Below, piece by piece: positions 1 through 9,680 of a stretch of DNA of 64,000 nt; the stretch's first letter is position 1; every line of letters begins with the position of its first letter. The notes under the pieces were generated by a model. The model was given only the letters and a program-made list of their open reading frames with translations, ran no database searches and had not been told where the DNA came from. Where the stretch lies: contig CATJOY010000048.1 in the NCBI GenBank assembly GCA_949741925.1, positions 62,001 through 126,000 on the forward strand, written 5' to 3'. The DNA comes from an uncultured Desulfovibrionaceae bacterium. GTDB lineage: Bacteria; Desulfobacterota; Desulfovibrionia; Desulfovibrionales; Desulfovibrionaceae. Position numbers and translations under genes: made by a program.

Positions 1-551
1 CTAAAATCGACGGTCGGGTTACGGATAGCATCGGCCGCGAATGGCAGTGCTCCACCATCCAGGTGGATTTCACCCTGCCCGAGCGCTTTGACCTTACCTA
101 TGTAGGTCAGGATGGCGAAAAGCACCGCCCGGTTATGGTCCACCGGGCCATTCTGGGCTCTCTCGAACGCTTTATCGGCGTGCTTATTGAGCACTGCGCC
201 GGCAATTTCCCAACCTGGTTGGCTCCGGAACAAGCCAGAATCATGACTGTGACCGAGGCCCAAAACGACTTTGCCCGCAAGGCCCTGGAAACCCTCAAGG
301 CAGCAGGCATTCGTTGCGGCATCGACCAGCGCAACGAAAAACTGGGTTTCAAGGTCCGTGCCGCTCAAACCGAAAAAATACCGTACATCCTCGTTGTCGG
401 GGATAAGGAAGTCGAGGCCGAGGGCGTCAATGTACGCCTCAGGGGAGACGAGAGCCTTGGGCTCAAGTCTCTTGAGGAAGTAAAAAATCTCATCCTCGAA
501 GATTGTGATCAACCCTTTACGAATGGAGGCATGCGCTATCGTTTCTCCTAA
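1..551 (+). CDS. thrS: Threonyl-tRNA synthetase, C-terminal part (5' end outside window)
   Basis: The reading frame is open from base 3 and gives about 182 C-terminal residues. They cover the end of the class II catalytic core ([19 protein letters not shown], motif 3 region) and the HGTP anticodon-binding domain, ending in GGMRYRFS. ThrS charges tRNA-Thr in the cytoplasm. The stop codon lies 14 bases inside the proposed start of infC, so the two genes are translationally linked, as in the widespread thrS-infC-rpmI-rplT order. The N-terminal TGS and editing domains must lie upstream of the window. Confidence 0.96.
   Translation, partial: KIDGRVTDSIGREWQCSTIQVDFTLPERFDLTYVGQDGEKHRPVMVHRAILGSLERFIGVLIEHCAGNFPTWLAPEQARIMTVTEAQNDFARKALETLKAAGIRCGIDQRNEKLGFKVRAAQTEKIPYILVVGDKEVEAEGVNVRLRGDESLGLKSLEEVKNLILEDCDQPFTNGGMRYRFS
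525..540 (+). promoter_or_regulatory. infC ribosome binding site and unusual ATC start
   Basis: GGAGG at 525-529 sits 8 bases before ATC at 538-540. The nearby in-frame ATG at 523 and GTG at 505 have no Shine-Dalgarno sequence in front of them. Rare AUU/AUC/AUA starts are the known basis of IF3 autoregulation, so the ribosome-binding-site position decides the start here. Confidence 0.7.
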
Positions 552-1089
552 TCCACGGCCCCGCCGTAACGAGCCCCAGGATCTGGTCCGCCGCAACGAG
601 CAGATTCGCGCCCGCGAAGTTCGGGTTATCGGCGCCGAAGGCGAACAGCTTGGCATCTTAAGCCGCATGGAGGCCATTGCCACGGCCCGCGAAGCCGGTT
701 TTGACTTGGTTGAGGTGGCAGCCGCCGCTGATCCGCCGGTTTGCCGCATCATGGATTACGGCAAGTTCAAGTACGAGGCCCAGAAAAAAAAGCAGGAAGC
801 CAAAAAGCGGCAGACCATCATCCAGATCAAGGAGATCAAGCTGCGGCCCAAGACAGATGAGCATGATTACCAAACAAAGCTCGGGCATATCCGCCGCTTC
901 ATTGAAGGCGGCGACCGCTGCAAAGTGACCATCTTTTTCCGTGGTCGGGAAATCGTGCACAAAGACCGTGGCCAGGCCATGCTGGATAGAGTGGTGGAAG
1001 ATACCAAGGAAATCGCCAAAGTGGAGCAGGAAGCCAGAGCCGAAGGCCGTACCCTGTTCATGATGTTGGTGCCTCTGCCCAAGAAGTAG
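538..1089 (+). CDS. infC: Translation initiation factor IF-3
   Basis: IF-3 binds the 30S subunit, blocks premature 50S joining and proofreads start codons. With the ATC start the product is 183 residues, a normal IF-3 length. The N-terminal domain carries [15 protein letters not shown] and the C-terminal domain contains the conserved [17 protein letters not shown] segment, joined by a lysine-rich linker ([14 protein letters not shown]). The start overlaps the end of thrS. Starting at ATC 538 rather than ATG 523 is preferred because only ATC has a well-spaced GGAGG. A non-AUG start would let IF-3 repress its own translation, as known in E. coli. Confidence 0.95.
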   Translation: MVSPNPRPRRNEPQDLVRRNEQIRAREVRVIGAEGEQLGILSRMEAIATAREAGFDLVEVAAAADPPVCRIMDYGKFKYEAQKKKQEAKKRQTIIQIKEIKLRPKTDEHDYQTKLGHIRRFIEGGDRCKVTIFFRGREIVHKDRGQAMLDRVVEDTKEIAKVEQEARAEGRTLFMMLVPLPKK

Positions 1090-1303
1090 AGAGCATTTTT
1101 GACGGTCCGTCGGGGATTTTTGCGTTCCTTTTCCGGCGGAAAGGTGTGCGGATTCCATTCTTCCGGTTTTTTTCTTGCCTTTCCGCGTGCTTTGGCGCAT
1201 TATGCCCCATCTTTTGGCAGGCGCAGGGTCTTCAAGCCCCGTGATTCTGCCTCTTGCCGCCCGCCGGAGCGCTGATCCGGTCATTTGCGATAAGGAGTCA
1301 ACC

Positions 1304-1501
1304 ATGCCCAAAATGAAGACCAAGCGCGCCGCGGCCAAGCGTTTTGAAGCTACCGGCAGCGGCAAGTTCCGCCGCCGCAAGCAAAACCTGCGCCACATCC
1401 TGACCAAGAAAAATGCTAAGCGTAAAATGCGCCTCGGTCAGGGCGCCATTGTAGACGGCGCCAACGAAAAAGCCGTGCGCCGCATGCTGCCTTACGCCTA
1501 A
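1304..1501 (+). CDS. rpmI: 50S ribosomal protein L35
   Basis: A 65-residue basic protein starting MPKMKTKRAAAKRF and ending RRMLPYA, the normal size and pattern of L35. ATG 1304 is preceded by AAGGAG (1292-1297). It lies between infC and rplT in the canonical order. The 214-base spacer after infC holds a small hairpin (about 1127-1145) and could contain a promoter or the L20-type control region; no classic L20 operator pseudoknot could be recognised by eye. Confidence 0.96.
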   Translation: MPKMKTKRAAAKRFEATGSGKFRRRKQNLRHILTKKNAKRKMRLGQGAIVDGANEKAVRRMLPYA

Positions 1502-1627
1502 GCGGCCCCTTGTTCTGCCCTGGCGGCAACAATTTTTACATGGCAGCGGCCAACGGCCCTGCCCCTCAACTTTTAGCGCCCGGTTGGCTTCTCTCCGCCT
1601 CGCCGGGTCACCAGATGGAGACGTAGT

Positions 1628-1981
1628 ATGCGCGTGAAGCGAGGGATGGCGAGCCACAGACGCCACAAAAAATATCTGGATATGGCCAAAGGGTTTCGCG
1701 GTGGTAGAGGCGTTTTATACCGTACCGCCCGCGAGGCCGTTGAGAACGCCCTGGCCTATGCCTACCGGGATCGTAAGGTTCGCAAACGTGATTTTCGCGC
1801 CCTATGGATAGTGCGCATTAATGCGGCAGCGCGCGAGTACGGCCTTTCGTACAGCCGCTTCATGAACGGCCTAGCTAAAGCGCAAGTGGGCCTTGACCGC
1901 AAGGTGCTGGCTGATCTGGCTGTTCGAGCCAAGGAAGATTTCGCCAGGCTGGCTGAGGTGGCCAAAGCCCACCTGGCCTGA
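1628..1981 (+). CDS. rplT: 50S ribosomal protein L20
   Basis: A 117-residue protein beginning [23 protein letters not shown], with the conserved [25 protein letters not shown] core. L20 is an early 50S assembly protein that binds 23S rRNA and in many bacteria represses its own operon. GGAG at 1618-1621 serves ATG 1628. Length and sequence are typical. A strong GC hairpin follows the stop codon. Confidence 0.97.
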   Translation: MRVKRGMASHRRHKKYLDMAKGFRGGRGVLYRTAREAVENALAYAYRDRKVRKRDFRALWIVRINAAAREYGLSYSRFMNGLAKAQVGLDRKVLADLAVRAKEDFARLAEVAKAHLA

Positions 1982-2001
1982 AGCAAGCACGTTCTCTAGC
2001 T

Positions 2002-2022
2002 GGCGCGGCAATTTGCCGCGCC
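2002..2022 (+). terminator. Hairpin after rplT without U tract
   Basis: A perfect 10-bp inverted repeat (GGCGCGGCAA / TTGCCGCGCC) with a single-base centre, 20 bases after the rplT stop. No T run follows, so it may be a pause, processing or 3'-end stabilising hairpin rather than a full intrinsic terminator. Confidence 0.5.
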
Positions 2023-2325
2023 GCTTGCGTCATACCGGCAATGCGTGCGCCTGTCTTCTTGATGATGCAGGGTATGCCGTAAGCCGAATTTCCGGTGTAA
2101 GGGCATCCCCTTTTCCGGGTAGGGCATGGGTGCTCCGAGCCTTGAGGAAGCTCCTCTCCCTGTGACTCCGGGCGGCGCCCTATGGGGAATTCATATTTTT
2201 ATCCTTCTCTTGCGCGGGATGCCGGAACTTGCGACAGGGGGCAGGCAGCGCCTTTACATGGCGCCTATGCCGGAGAAAACGTTCCTAATCCGCTCCCTCA
2301 GGAGCGAAACAACCAGGTTTCTGTC
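2023..2325 (+). other. pheS leader region
   Basis: About 300 bases with no convincing gene. An open frame (2126-2329) ends in TGA overlapping the pheS ATG as ATGA, but its start lacks a ribosome binding site and its composition is not enriched in Phe codons, so a pheL-type attenuator is not supported. No T-box consensus was seen. Confidence 0.4.
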
Positions 2326-3363
2326 ATGAACCTTATTGCAGCCTTGGAAAGCCTGGCCCCGGAACTCGAAAGAGGTCTGGACCAGGCTTTGGATTTATCG
2401 AAACTGGAAGAAATCCGTGTGGAGTTTCTGGGCCGTAAAGGACGCCTGGCCCAGATCATGGCCCGTCTGCCCGAGCTTTCCCCTGAAGAGAAACCGGCCG
2501 TCGGCAAAAAGGCCAATGAAATCAAGGCCCGCCTCAACACGCTTTTTGACGCCCATAAGCACACCCTGGAAAAATCCGGCGAGAAAGCCTACCTAACCCG
2601 GTTTGACGCTACGCTCCCCGGCGCGCTCCCCTGGCTGGGGAGCATGCATCCTATCAGCCAGGTAACCGAGGAAATCTGTTCAGTGTTCGAGGCCCTGGGC
2701 TATGACGTGGTCGATGGCTTGGAGGTGGAGACGGATTTCCATAACTTCCAAGCCCTAAATTTTCCTAAAGATCACCCGGCCAGGGATATGCAAGATACCC
2801 TGTATGTTAACGAGGGGGTGGTCCTGCGTACCCACACCTCCCCAATGCAGGTGCGCTCCATGCTGGCCCGCAAAGCCCCGCCGCTGGCTATTGTGGCCCC
2901 CGGCAAGGTCTACCGCCGCGATTCCGATATGACCCACTCGCCCATGTTTCACCAGATTGAAGGGTTGCTTGTGGATAAGGGCATCAGCCTGCGGGATCTA
3001 CGCGGCTCCCTAACTGCTTTTGTGCGCCGCCTTTTCGGCCCTGCTGTCGGCGTGCGCTTTCGCCCCAGCTTTTTCCCCTTTACCGAGCCCAGCGCGGAAG
3101 TGGATATTTCCTGCATCATGTGTTCGGGCAAGGGCGCGCTTCACGGCGAGACCTGCCGGGTATGCAAAGGGACGGGCTGGTTGGAAATACTCGGTTGCGG
3201 CATGGTGGATCCCAATGTTTACAAGGCCGTCGGCTTTGATGAGGAATGCACCGGCTTCGCCTTTGGCCTGGGCGTGGAGCGCGTGGCCATGTTGAAATAC
3301 GGCATCGGGGATTTGCGCCTGTTTTTTGAAAATAACGTCCGTTTTCTCGGGCAGTTTGCCTAG
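2326..3363 (+). CDS. pheS: Phenylalanyl-tRNA synthetase alpha subunit
   Basis: 345 residues. PheS forms the catalytic class II core of the alpha2-beta2 enzyme that charges tRNA-Phe. An N-terminal coiled coil ([17 protein letters not shown]) precedes motif 2 ([10 protein letters not shown], then [20 protein letters not shown]) and motif 3 ([18 protein letters not shown]). A Cys-rich loop (CIMC...CRVC, residues about 264-281) with the following [13 protein letters not shown] is the form found in many bacterial PheS proteins. The start is ATG 2326, giving the usual [11 protein letters not shown]-terminus; longer readings have no family support. Confidence 0.96.
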   Translation: MNLIAALESLAPELERGLDQALDLSKLEEIRVEFLGRKGRLAQIMARLPELSPEEKPAVGKKANEIKARLNTLFDAHKHTLEKSGEKAYLTRFDATLPGALPWLGSMHPISQVTEEICSVFEALGYDVVDGLEVETDFHNFQALNFPKDHPARDMQDTLYVNEGVVLRTHTSPMQVRSMLARKAPPLAIVAPGKVYRRDSDMTHSPMFHQIEGLLVDKGISLRDLRGSLTAFVRRLFGPAVGVRFRPSFFPFTEPSAEVDISCIMCSGKGALHGETCRVCKGTGWLEILGCGMVDPNVYKAVGFDEECTGFAFGLGVERVAMLKYGIGDLRLFFENNVRFLGQFA

Positions 3364-3597
3364 TTCCCGAAAGTGCTTTATTTTGAATCCCCCCGGGGGC
3401 CGGGGCAAAGCTCCGCCCCCTGCCAGAGGGAATGCGTCGCTTTACATACCCGGTCCACGGCGTCCCGGCCTTTTCCCGGGCTGCGCCTGTGCCGTCATGC
3501 AAGAACTTTTCCCGGCGGTATTTCCCTGTTTGTCAGAGGGCAAGGCCGGAGGAGACCCGGCGGAAATACCCCCCTTGTTTTTGAATCGGAGTGAGCC
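3364..3597. other. pheS-pheT spacer with terminator-like inverted repeat
   Basis: A 234-base GC-rich spacer, unusually long for pheST. A 9-bp inverted repeat (GGTATTTCC at 3517-3525, GGAAATACC at 3562-3570) followed by a short T run could form an attenuator-like stem before pheT. No gene is seen. Confidence 0.35.
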
Positions 3598-5994
3598 ATG
3601 CTGCTTTCCATGAACTGGCTGCGTGAATTTGTACCCTATGAAGGCGATGCCGAAACCCTTGGCGCGAAGCTGACCATGCTTGGCCTGGAGCTTGAGGAAA
3701 TCTGCCGCCCCTTTGACGGCATCCGTGATGTGGTCGTTGGCCATGTGGTCGCCTGCGCCAAGCACCCCGAGGCGGATAAGCTCTCAATCTGCCGGGTAGA
3801 CGTAGGGACAGAGATACTGGATATCGTTTGCGGCGCGCCCAATGTGGCTGCCGGTCAAAAGGTGGCCGTGGCTCCGGTGGGCGCTTCTCTTCCCAACGGC
3901 ATGACCATCAAAAAAGCCAAACTGCGCGGCGCGCCTTCCCACGGCATGCTCTGCTCGGAAGTGGAGCTGGGCCTTTCCGAAGACCACAGCGGCATCATGG
4001 TGCTCAGCCCGGATGCCGTGCCCGGCCGGAAGCTGACCGAGGCCCTGGCCCTTGATACGGAGGTGCTGGATATCGGCATCACGCCGAACCGGGGAGATTG
4101 CCTCTCTGTGCTCGGGCTAGCCCGTGAAGTTGCCGTGGCTTTTGGTCTTCCTCTGAGGCTGCCCCAGCCGAAGACGCCTGAAAACGGCCAAAGCGCGAAC
4201 GATTTGCTGCGCATCGACATTGCAGATGGAGAACTCTGCCCCCTCTACCAAGGGCGTATTCTGGAAAACATCCGCGTAGCCAAAAGCCCGGATTGGCTGC
4301 GCTTCCGCTTGCTCGCCGTGGGCCAGCGGTCTCTCTCCAACATCGTCGATGTAACGAACTATATTCTTTTCGGTTTGGGCCAACCTCTCCACGCCTTTGA
4401 TCTTGATACGCTTTCCGGCGGGCGGATCATCGTACAACCCGCTCTGCCCGGGGAAAAATTCCGGACTCTCGACGGCCAGGAACGCATTCTTGAAGCTACC
4501 GATCTGACCATCCGCGATGAAAAAGGCCCCATCGCCCTGGCCGGGGTCATGGGCGGGCTGGATTCGGAAGTTACGGCCGGCAGCCGGCGGATATTCCTGG
4601 AATGCGCCACCTTCAACCCCAGCGTCATCCGCAAGACCGCCCGCCGCCTGGGCCTGCATTCAGAAGCATCCTACCGCTATGAGCGCGGTGTGGATCAAGG
4701 CATTGCCGAATATGCTATGGAGAGCGCCGCAATGCTGATGGCTGAGCTCGGGCAGGGCTCCATCCTCCCCGGGGTGGTCAAAGCCGAACCTCAACCCTGG
4801 AAAAACGCCGTTCTGCCCTTCAGGCCCCAACGCTGTTCCGACCTCCTCGGCCAGGAAATGGACCCGGCCTTCTGCCGCGAAACGCTGGAACACCTCGGCT
4901 GTGAGGTTGCCGTACCCTCCCCCGATACCTGGAGCGTTACCGCCCCCAGTTATCGCCGCGATCTAGAACGCGAGGTAGATCTCATTGAGGAAGTAGCCCG
5001 GATCTACGGCATGGATCGCTTTGAACCGACCCTGCCGAAGGTCAGCCGCCCCCTTACCCGGAGCGAAGCCCGGGATTCGGAATACACCTTTTGGAAGCGC
5101 ATCCGGCACTGGGGCAAAGGCCTCGGGCTCAACGAAATCATCCACTACAGCTTTGTCGGCCAAAAGGATTTGGATCGCCTTGGTTTGCCGCAGGCAGAAC
5201 GCCTTCCCATCGGCAATCCTCTAACCAGCGATCAAGATGTCCTGCGCACCCGCCTTGCGCCGGGCCTGCTCAACATTCTGCGCAACAACCTGGCCCAAGG
5301 CGTTACCGGTTTGAGGCTTTTTGAATTGGCCCATGTCTTCCATGCCGACGCAAGCCAAGAAACCGGAGCCAACGAGCCGGCCCGTCTGGGCATTCTCCTT
5401 CACGGAGACCGGTTTGATACCCTCTGGCCCCACCAACAGGCTGACGCCGGCTATGCAGACCTACGTGGGGTGATCGAACACTTACTGGCCTCCCTGCACC
5501 TGGGCAAGGCCCGTTTTGATCGGGAGGAAGAAGAACACCCTTGGCTCAGTCCGGCTGTTCGCCTGACGCTGCGCGGGGAAAATCTCGGCAGTCTCGGCCG
5601 GGTCAAGCCGGAAATCGCGGATTACTACTATGCCCGCAAGGATGTCTGGATCGCCGAGCTGGATCTGGATCGTATCCGCTCTCTGGCCGAAGGAGCCGCT
5701 ATCCGCTTTGCTCCGCTGCCGGTTTTCCCGCCGGTCAAACGGGATATCACCCTTGCTGTCCCCTTTGATCTGCCTGCCCAGGATATTCTGGAGTGCATCC
5801 GGGGCATGAAAATATCCATCCTGGAAGATGCGGAACTTATTGATGTTTACTTGCCGGAGCAAGACAATGAGCGCCGCTTGACCTTCCGTATGACCTTCAG
5901 GCACGGAAAACGTACTCTGGAGGATGCCGAAGTGGATAAACAGCGCGACGCCGTGGCCAGGCACGTCACCGCTACGCTGCCGGTGCGGCTCTAA
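3598..5994 (+). CDS. pheT: Phenylalanyl-tRNA synthetase beta subunit
   Basis: 798 residues, the normal length. It begins MLLSMNWLREFVPY and shows, in order, the tRNA-binding EMAP-like domain (about 40-150, KHPEADKLSICRVDVG), the B3/B4 editing domain (WLRFRLLAVGQRSLSNIVDVTNYI), the B5 domain (around 400-475), the degenerate class II core and a C-terminal FDX-ACB domain (FPPVKRDITLAVPFDLPAQD). It is the structural and editing subunit of PheRS. GGAGTGAG lies just before ATG 3598. Confidence 0.97.
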   Translation: MLLSMNWLREFVPYEGDAETLGAKLTMLGLELEEICRPFDGIRDVVVGHVVACAKHPEADKLSICRVDVGTEILDIVCGAPNVAAGQKVAVAPVGASLPNGMTIKKAKLRGAPSHGMLCSEVELGLSEDHSGIMVLSPDAVPGRKLTEALALDTEVLDIGITPNRGDCLSVLGLAREVAVAFGLPLRLPQPKTPENGQSANDLLRIDIADGELCPLYQGRILENIRVAKSPDWLRFRLLAVGQRSLSNIVDVTNYILFGLGQPLHAFDLDTLSGGRIIVQPALPGEKFRTLDGQERILEATDLTIRDEKGPIALAGVMGGLDSEVTAGSRRIFLECATFNPSVIRKTARRLGLHSEASYRYERGVDQGIAEYAMESAAMLMAELGQGSILPGVVKAEPQPWKNAVLPFRPQRCSDLLGQEMDPAFCRETLEHLGCEVAVPSPDTWSVTAPSYRRDLEREVDLIEEVARIYGMDRFEPTLPKVSRPLTRSEARDSEYTFWKRIRHWGKGLGLNEIIHYSFVGQKDLDRLGLPQAERLPIGNPLTSDQDVLRTRLAPGLLNILRNNLAQGVTGLRLFELAHVFHADASQETGANEPARLGILLHGDRFDTLWPHQQADAGYADLRGVIEHLLASLHLGKARFDREEEEHPWLSPAVRLTLRGENLGSLGRVKPEIADYYYARKDVWIAELDLDRIRSLAEGAAIRFAPLPVFPPVKRDITLAVPFDLPAQDILECIRGMKISILEDAELIDVYLPEQDNERRLTFRMTFRHGKRTLEDAEVDKQRDAVARHVTATLPVRL

Positions 5995-6029
5995 CCGGCT
6001 TGCTCTTCCGGCGCCGGGTACGCTTATTT

Positions 6030-6165
6030 GTGAACCTCCGGCAACCGAGGCAAAGTCCGGGGCCGCCAGGGAACTATTTCACTCGTGAAATAAGGCGTAG
6101 AAACACCGTCTCTCCCTGTGCTCGTAAGGGTAAAGGGCAGAGACCGCACCGGAAGGAATTGTTAC
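6030..6165 (+). other. Probable structured leader of proS
   Basis: The 218-base pheT-proS spacer contains several pairing segments, including a perfect 8-bp palindrome with a 2-base centre (TATTTCACTCGTGAAATA, 6075-6092). A GAGGCAA...GGGGCCGCCAGGG string here is also found in the spacer at about 9270-9305. No known riboswitch or T-box consensus was recognised. It could be an RNA leader, a protein operator (the palindrome) or a repeated intergenic element. Confidence 0.35.
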
Positions 6166-6212
6166 GTGTACGGCATGAACAGCCATGCCGCTTCTTATAG
6201 AAAGGATACCCC

Positions 6213-7934
6213 ATGCTGCAAAGCCGCTATTTTGTCCCCACACTCAAGGAAGCCCCGGCCGATGCCGAGGTTATCAGCCACAAACTCTTGATCCGGGCGG
6301 GCATGATCCGTCGCCTGACATCGGGCGTCTATAGTTACCTACCGCTGGCCCTGCGCGCTCTAAGCAAGATCTCAAATATTACCCGTGAGGAAATGAACCG
6401 GGCCGGGGCTATTGAGTTGCTCATGCCCACAGTCCAGCCGGCGGACCTCTGGCAGGAAAGCGGCCGCTGGGACTACTACGGCAAGGAACTCTTGCGCATC
6501 AAGGACCGTCACGACCGCGATTCCTGCCTTGGCCCGACTCACGAAGAGGTTATTACCGATATCGTGCGTAAGGAACTGCGTTCGTACCGCAATTTTCCCA
6601 TCAATCTCTACCAGATCCAGACCAAATTCCGGGATGAGATCCGGCCCCGCTTCGGCCTGATGCGCGGCCGAGAATTCATTATGAAGGATGCCTATTCCTT
6701 TGACCGGGATGACGCCGGAGCAGACGCCAGTTACAAGACCATGTACGAGGCCTACCGCCGCATCTTCATCCGGCTTGGCCTGAAATTCCGTCCGGTGGAA
6801 GCCGATACCGGCTCCATCGGCGGTAACTTCTCCCATGAATTCATGGTGCTGGCGGCCACGGGCGAAGACACCATTGCCGCGTGCACAGCCTGCGACTATG
6901 CGGCCAACGTGGAGCGCGCCCGAGTGCGGTACGACGGAACACGGGATACAACGCCTCCGCCCCCTTACACTGCCGTGGCCACGCCGGGAGCCTGCACCAT
7001 TGAGGAAGTGGCTGCGTTTCTTAAGATTGCGCCGGAAGCCATAATCAAGACCATCCTCCTGGATGTAGACGGCGAGCCGGTGGCCGCCCTGGTGCGGGGC
7101 GACCGCGAAGTCAACGAACTTAAGGTGAAAACCTTCCTCGGGGCCAACCAAGTCTTTCTGGCTTCACCCGAACAGGTCACAGCCTGGAGCGGAGCGCCCG
7201 TAGGCTTTGCCGGCCCGGTAGGGCTCAAGGGGGTACGCATCCTTGCCGACGCCGAACTCCAGGCCCGCGAGGGCTGGGTTGCCGGGGCCAACGCGGCGGA
7301 TACCCATTTCATCAACGTCAGCCTGAGCCGTGATGCCGCAATCTCCGCCTATGCGGATATTCGAGCCATTTGCGAAGGCGATGTCTGCGCGGTCTGCGGC
7401 GGGGCCATGGAGTTTCCGCGCGGTATTGAAGTGGGCCATGTTTTCAAGCTCGGCACCAAGTATTCCAAGGCCATGCACGCCACATATTTGGATGAGAACG
7501 GCAAAGAACAGTTCGTCATCATGGGGTGCTACGGCCTGGGCGTCAGCCGGGTACTGGCCGCCTGCATCGAGCAAAACCACGATGAGCACGGCATCATTTT
7601 CCCTCCGGCCATCGCGCCTTTCCACCTGGCCTTGCTGAATCTTGATCCCAAAGATCCGGATATCAGCGCCAAGGCTCTGGAAATTCATGATCTCCTGGAA
7701 CAGCAGGGCCTGGAGGTTCTGCTGGATGACCGCGACGAGCGGGCCGGAGTCAAATTCAAGGATGCCGATCTGGTGGGGCTGCCCATGCAGCTCATTATGG
7801 GAGGTAAAAGCCTGGCCCGGGGCGTTATTGAAGCCAAGGACCGCCGCACCGGCGAAAAAACCGATCTGCCCGTAGATACGTTTCTTCAGGCCTTCTCCGC
7901 TTGGAAAGACCGGGTATACAAAGGCTGGGAATAA
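6213..7934 (+). CDS. proS: Prolyl-tRNA synthetase, bacterial type with editing insertion
   Basis: 573 residues. It charges tRNA-Pro. The class II motifs ([45 protein letters not shown]) are followed by a YbaK-like editing insertion between motifs 2 and 3 (about residues 225-385) that deacylates Ala-tRNA-Pro. Motif 3 ([17 protein letters not shown]) and an anticodon-binding domain complete the protein. AAAGGA at 6201-6206 precedes ATG 6213. It continues the synthetase block but has its own leader. Confidence 0.97.
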   Translation: MLQSRYFVPTLKEAPADAEVISHKLLIRAGMIRRLTSGVYSYLPLALRALSKISNITREEMNRAGAIELLMPTVQPADLWQESGRWDYYGKELLRIKDRHDRDSCLGPTHEEVITDIVRKELRSYRNFPINLYQIQTKFRDEIRPRFGLMRGREFIMKDAYSFDRDDAGADASYKTMYEAYRRIFIRLGLKFRPVEADTGSIGGNFSHEFMVLAATGEDTIAACTACDYAANVERARVRYDGTRDTTPPPPYTAVATPGACTIEEVAAFLKIAPEAIIKTILLDVDGEPVAALVRGDREVNELKVKTFLGANQVFLASPEQVTAWSGAPVGFAGPVGLKGVRILADAELQAREGWVAGANAADTHFINVSLSRDAAISAYADIRAICEGDVCAVCGGAMEFPRGIEVGHVFKLGTKYSKAMHATYLDENGKEQFVIMGCYGLGVSRVLAACIEQNHDEHGIIFPPAIAPFHLALLNLDPKDPDISAKALEIHDLLEQQGLEVLLDDRDERAGVKFKDADLVGLPMQLIMGGKSLARGVIEAKDRRTGEKTDLPVDTFLQAFSAWKDRVYKGWE

Positions 7935-7971
7935 TCGAACCCGGCTATTCCCTAAAGGGGCAGGCTACTCT

Positions 7972-9123
7972 ATGACCATGCGTGATCCGAATCGTATTCT
8001 TGCCGCCGCAAAGGAGCGGCTGGACCGGTTTCTTGATTTGCTGCGGCAAGCTGTGGAACGGGAATCCCCCACCTATGGCGATAAGCAGGCCAGCGACGCT
8101 TGCGGCCGCTTTTTTCAAAAATTGTTTGAGGATCTCGGCTGTACGGTAAGCGTCATTCGCCAGCCGGACTGCGGCGATCAATACATTGCCGAATACGGTG
8201 ACGGCCCGGAATCGCTTTTCCTGGTCGGGCATTATGATACTGTCTTCCCCATGGGGACACTGAAAACCATGCCCTGGCGGATAGAGGATGGAAAAGCCCA
8301 CGGGCCGGGGGCCCTCGATATGAAAGGCGGTTTCATCCAGTGCTGGCAGGCCCTGGCAATTCTGCGGGATCTGGGGCTCCCCCCCAAAAGGAAACTCCGC
8401 ATCTTCTTCAACAGTGATGAAGAAGCGGGCAGCCCTTCTTCTCGCGAGCGGATCATGGCGGAAGCCCGTAGCAGCATGTATTCCCTTATTCTTGAGCCGG
8501 GATTAAAAAATCTCGGTGATGTCAAGAGTTCCCGTTCCGGCCGGGCCGTCTACAAAATTATCGCCCATGGCCGCGCAGCCCATTCCGGCATCGAACCGCA
8601 CAAGGCCGCCAGCCCCATTCTGGAGCTGGCCCGGCTTATTCCCGCGCTTGATGCACTGAATACCCCTGCGCTGAAAACGACTGTCGCCCCTACCTTCCTT
8701 AACGCGGGCGTAGATAATACCGCCACTATCCCCGGCGAGGGCAGGCTGACGGTGGATGTTCGCTGCACTGTGGCGGAGGAGTTAGAGCGAATCTGCGCGG
8801 CTATTGAGGGGCTCCGCCCAACGGTGCCCGACGTGCGCCTGGAAATTATTGGCGGTGTGGAAAAAGCGCCCTTGGAATATACCGAACAAAACCGCGCCCT
8901 GTTCCGCCGGGCTGACGCGCTGGCCCGTGAACTGGGGTTTGCGCTGACCGGGCACGCCATTGGCGGCGGCAGCGACGGCAACTTCACCGCCATGGCCGGC
9001 GCCGTAACGCTGGATGGTCTGGGACTCACCGGTGAATTTTCCCACAATGAAAAAGAATACGTTGTGCTCGAACACATCCCCTTGCGGGTCGCTCTTCTGG
9101 CTCGCCTGCTCCAGACCCTGTAG
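7972..9123 (+). CDS. M20 family metallopeptidase, glutamate carboxypeptidase-like
   Basis: 383 residues, resembling carboxypeptidase G2 (CPG2). The two-zinc site is visible: GHYDTVFP (His), GPGALDMKGG (bridging Asp), NSDEEAG (catalytic and zinc Glu) and a C-terminal EFSHNEKEYV (His). A dimerisation/lid domain interrupts the catalytic domain (around 185-295). No signal peptide is seen, so it probably acts in the cytoplasm on N-acyl or glutamyl substrates; the substrate cannot be read from sequence. It lies 37 bases after proS and may be cotranscribed. A strong terminator follows. Confidence 0.85.
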   Translation: MTMRDPNRILAAAKERLDRFLDLLRQAVERESPTYGDKQASDACGRFFQKLFEDLGCTVSVIRQPDCGDQYIAEYGDGPESLFLVGHYDTVFPMGTLKTMPWRIEDGKAHGPGALDMKGGFIQCWQALAILRDLGLPPKRKLRIFFNSDEEAGSPSSRERIMAEARSSMYSLILEPGLKNLGDVKSSRSGRAVYKIIAHGRAAHSGIEPHKAASPILELARLIPALDALNTPALKTTVAPTFLNAGVDNTATIPGEGRLTVDVRCTVAEELERICAAIEGLRPTVPDVRLEIIGGVEKAPLEYTEQNRALFRRADALARELGFALTGHAIGGGSDGNFTAMAGAVTLDGLGLTGEFSHNEKEYVVLEHIPLRVALLARLLQTL

Positions 9124-9161
9124 GGCCTGGCGACACAACAAAAACGTTTATTCTCTAAGGG

Positions 9162-9227
9162 AAAAAGCCTTTTTATAAAGGGGCAGGCGTCGTGCGAGTG
9201 CCCGCCCCTTTTAAAAAGGCTTTTTTT
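9162..9227 (+). terminator. Long bidirectional intrinsic terminator
   Basis: A nearly perfect stem of about 25 bp: AAAAAGCCTTTTTA...GGGGC pairs with GCCCCTTT..AAAAAGGC, followed by TTTTTTT. The A run before and the T run after mean it can end transcription in both directions. It closes the proS-peptidase unit. Confidence 0.88.
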
Positions 9228-9680
9228 GCTTTGCCTCAGCCTCAAAAACTCTGAATTCCCCGCGCCCTCGAGGCAACAGCCCGAAGGGAGGGCCGCCAGG
9301 GCCGTATCCGCAAACAATGCCGTTCGGATTCACCCCTTGCCCTGGATCTAAGAAGGGCATCTTCTTTCATACCATATACATTATGAGAAACTTCTCCGAA
9401 AAAAATACTTGTAAAAAAATCCCCTATCACTTGAATATGAAATGAATGCTTCCGGCATTTGATGGCTTTTCAGAGTTCGCCGGTACGTTGCGCTGTGTAT
9501 GTAGAGTTTGCAGCAAACAGCCTGCCGGCCTGAAGCGTTCCCCATGCAGCGCCACAAGCCGGTCAAGGCAAAACCATGTGTTGCCAAGAGTGCATGAGAC
9601 CGTAGTGAGCGTGTAGAGAGCGCAAGTAAACCATGTATATTCTGAAAAGCGCAAAAATATTACTGATAGAGGAAACAACA
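9228..9680. other. Gene-free spacer before the BON protein
   Basis: About 450 bases without a credible gene. 9265-9365 contains GAGGCAAC...GGGCCGCCAGGG and CCCTGG...AAGGGC segments that resemble the proS leader. 9370-9440 is AT-rich and could hold a promoter. No recognised RNA family. Confidence 0.35.

Noticed and set aside
2126-2329. Leader peptide gene before pheS
   Set aside because: It ends ATGA with pheS but has no ribosome binding site and no Phe run.
3364-3597. Attenuator between pheS and pheT
   Set aside because: The inverted repeat is long-range with only a short T run and no leader peptide was found, so I only note it.
6040-6120. RNase P RNA or known riboswitch before proS
   Set aside because: A GAGGCAAAGTCCGGGG string recalls RNase P, but the rest of its conserved core is missing, and no riboswitch consensus fits.
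8550-9317. Minus-strand gene overlapping the peptidase
   Set aside because: It is a shadow of the M20 gene and runs through a terminator; the arginine- and serine-rich composition is non-coding.
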